DNA from: Pseudomonadota bacterium
Lineage (GTDB): Bacteria; Pseudomonadota; Gammaproteobacteria; Burkholderiales; Sulfuriferulaceae
Direction of reading: 5' to 3'
Assembly: GCA_021790625.1 (NCBI GenBank)
Contig: JAJYGL010000227.1
Coordinates: 1 to 6,823, forward strand
Length of the DNA: 6,823 nucleotides
Shown here: piece by piece, positions 5,705-6,823 of the stretch
Numbering within the stretch: position 1 is the first letter of the stretch
How the letters are laid out: each line of letters begins with the position of its first letter
Translations under genes and position numbers: made by a program
Notes under the pieces: model-generated
Seen by the model: the letters and a program-made list of their open reading frames with translations, nothing else
Told to the model about the DNA's origin: nothing
The model's database searches: none

Positions 5705-6823
5705 TTACTCTCCTGCCAACGCTTCCCATTGTTCCAGGGCTTGCTCGAGCGCCGATTCGGTTTCGGCAAGCGCAGTTTGCAGGGAGATGAGTTTGGGATT
5801 GTTCGTCTGGTATAGATCGGGATTGCTCAATTCCTGGTTCAGTTCGGCTTGATGTTTTTCCAGTGCGGCGATATGCGCCATGAGTTGTTCCAGCGAAGCA
5901 ATCAGTTTGCGTGTGGTACGTGTGCCGGGATTGGCTGGTGGGCGAGAGGATGGCTGGACAGGAACGGGTCTGGGCGCTGGCAGGTTGTTGCCCGTTGTTG
6001 GTCGTTGCTGTAGCCAGTCGGCATAGCCGCCGACATATTCCTGCAGGTGCCCATCACCTTCAAAGGCGATGACCTGGGTAACGATGTTGTCCAGAAAGGT
6101 GCGGTCGTGGGAGACCAACAGCACCGTGCCGGCATAGTCCTGCAACAGGGTTTCCAGCAATTCGAGGGTGTCGATATCCAGATCGTTGGTCGGTTCGTCC
6201 AGTATCAGCATATTGGCCGGGCGGGTGAACAGGCGTGCGAGCAACAACCGGTTGCGTTCGCCGCCGGACAAGGACTTGACCGGAGAGCGGGCGCGGGCGG
6301 GAGCAAACAGGAAGTCTTCCAGATAACTGATGACATGTTTACGGACCCCGCCGATTTCCACGTAATCGCCACCTTGGCTGATGACGTCGGCGACGGTCGC
6401 TTCTTCGTCAAGTTGGTCGCGGAACTGGTCGAAATACGCGACGTTGAGTTGTGTACCAAGCCTGATGTGGCCACTATCGGGCGCGATTTCGCCCAGTATC
6501 AGTTTGATGAGCGTGCTTTTCCCTGCCCCATTGGGGCCGATGAGCCCGATGCGGTCGTTGCGCTGAATCGTGGCGCTAAAGTCATCGATAATCAATTTGT
6601 CGCCAAAATTCTTGCTGACATGAGACAACTCGGCCACCAGTTTTCCTGACCGTTGCCCGCTATCAACATTCATTTGAACCTGTCCTTGATGTTGGCGACG
6701 TTCACTACGCTGGATGCGCAGTTGTTCCAGTCGCCGCACGCGACCCTCATTGCGGGTGCGGCGTGCTTCAATACCTTTGCGTATCCAGACTTCTTCCTGG
6801 GCGAGAAATTTATCAAATTTGGC
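5705..6823 (-). CDS. uup: ABC-F ATPase Uup, C-terminal part (5' end outside window)
   Basis: Soluble ABC-F protein with two ATPase domains and no membrane part, linked in E. coli to ribosome function and to precise excision of transposons and DNA branch processing. The frame is open to the right edge; 372 residues are present, a little over half of the roughly 635 of E. coli Uup. Visible first is the inter-domain linker (EARRTRNEGRVRRLEQLR), typical of Uup. The second ATPase domain follows, with GPNGAGKS (96-103), the ABC signature LSGGE (185-189), Walker B LILDEP (206-211) and switch H239. A Pro-rich linker (about 278-300) leads to a C-terminal coiled coil (about 305-370), the position of the DNA-binding domain in Uup. 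All motifs look intact. The GTG at 6739 is an internal Val, not a start. The promoter lies outside the window. Confidence 0.96.
   Translation of the reverse strand, partial: AKFDKFLAQEEVWIRKGIEARRTRNEGRVRRLEQLRIQRSERRQHQGQVQMNVDSGQRSGKLVAELSHVSKNFGDKLIIDDFSATIQRNDRIGLIGPNGAGKSTLIKLILGEIAPDSGHIRLGTQLNVAYFDQFRDQLDEEATVADVISQGGDYVEIGGVRKHVISYLEDFLFAPARARSPVKSLSGGERNRLLLARLFTRPANMLILDEPTNDLDIDTLELLETLLQDYAGTVLLVSHDRTFLDNIVTQVIAFEGDGHLQEYVGGYADWLQQRPTTGNNLPAPRPVPVQPSSRPPANPGTRTTRKLIASLEQLMAHIAALEKHQAELNQELSNPDLYQTNNPKLISLQTALAETESALEQALEQWEALAGE
5708..5714 (-). promoter_or_regulatory. Ribosome binding site of the c-di-GMP gene, inside the uup 3' end
   Basis: On the minus strand AGGAGAG lies within the last uup codons (Ala-Gly-Glu) just before its TAA, and AGGAG is 7 bases from the ATG at 5702. 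This strong site fixes the start and suggests that ribosomes finishing uup help initiate the next gene. Confidence 0.85.

Noticed and set aside
5703..5729. Nine-codon upstream start for the c-di-GMP gene
   Set aside because: It would begin inside uup; the ATG at 5702 has a strong, well-spaced Shine-Dalgarno.
6047..6649. 200-codon rightward frame
   Set aside because: Antisense to the conserved ATPase domain of Uup, with no independent evidence.

Overview
The window looks like chromosomal core DNA of a proteobacterium, most likely a betaproteobacterium of moderate GC content. The main evidence is the RNase E protein. Its catalytic half carries phrases I associate with betaproteobacterial enzymes (for example YFQPDIGEILID, FMSHVMPGNV, RYxLVLMPNNPRGGG). 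The genus cannot be named from this stretch.

Layout. Positions 1-643 hold no convincing complete gene. This looks like a divergent promoter region followed by the long 5' leader of rne. By the usual rluC-rne gene order, the start of a leftward rluC may lie at the left edge, but only about 11 codons would be visible. Several perfect palindromes, short direct repeats and leader hairpins sit here. Positions 644-3553 (+) encode a complete RNase E of 969 residues: a conserved catalytic half, an amphipathic membrane-targeting helix, and a long low-complexity tail made of basic and acidic blocks. Positions 3554-3698 are a short convergent spacer with one good hairpin and no clear intrinsic terminator.

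Positions 3699-5702 (-) encode a 667-residue PAS-GGDEF-EAL cyclic-di-GMP protein. Its C-terminal tail carries a His/Cys pattern that I read as a divergent CZB-type zinc-binding domain. Positions 5705-6823 (-) hold the C-terminal 372 residues of the ABC-F ATPase Uup, cut by the right edge. The uup stop and the c-di-GMP gene start are two bases apart, and the latter's Shine-Dalgarno sequence lies inside the last uup codons, so the two are probably co-transcribed and perhaps translationally coupled.

How the genes relate. RNase E (RNA decay and processing) and Uup (ABC-F ATPase linked to ribosomes and DNA transactions) are housekeeping functions. The c-di-GMP gene is the signalling member and the most distinctive protein. 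I see no mobile element, CRISPR array, tRNA or rRNA. No wholly new system is evident. The points most worth checking are the zinc-type domain on the c-di-GMP enzyme, its altered EAL loop 6, its coupling to uup, the repeat-built RNase E tail and the structured rne upstream region.
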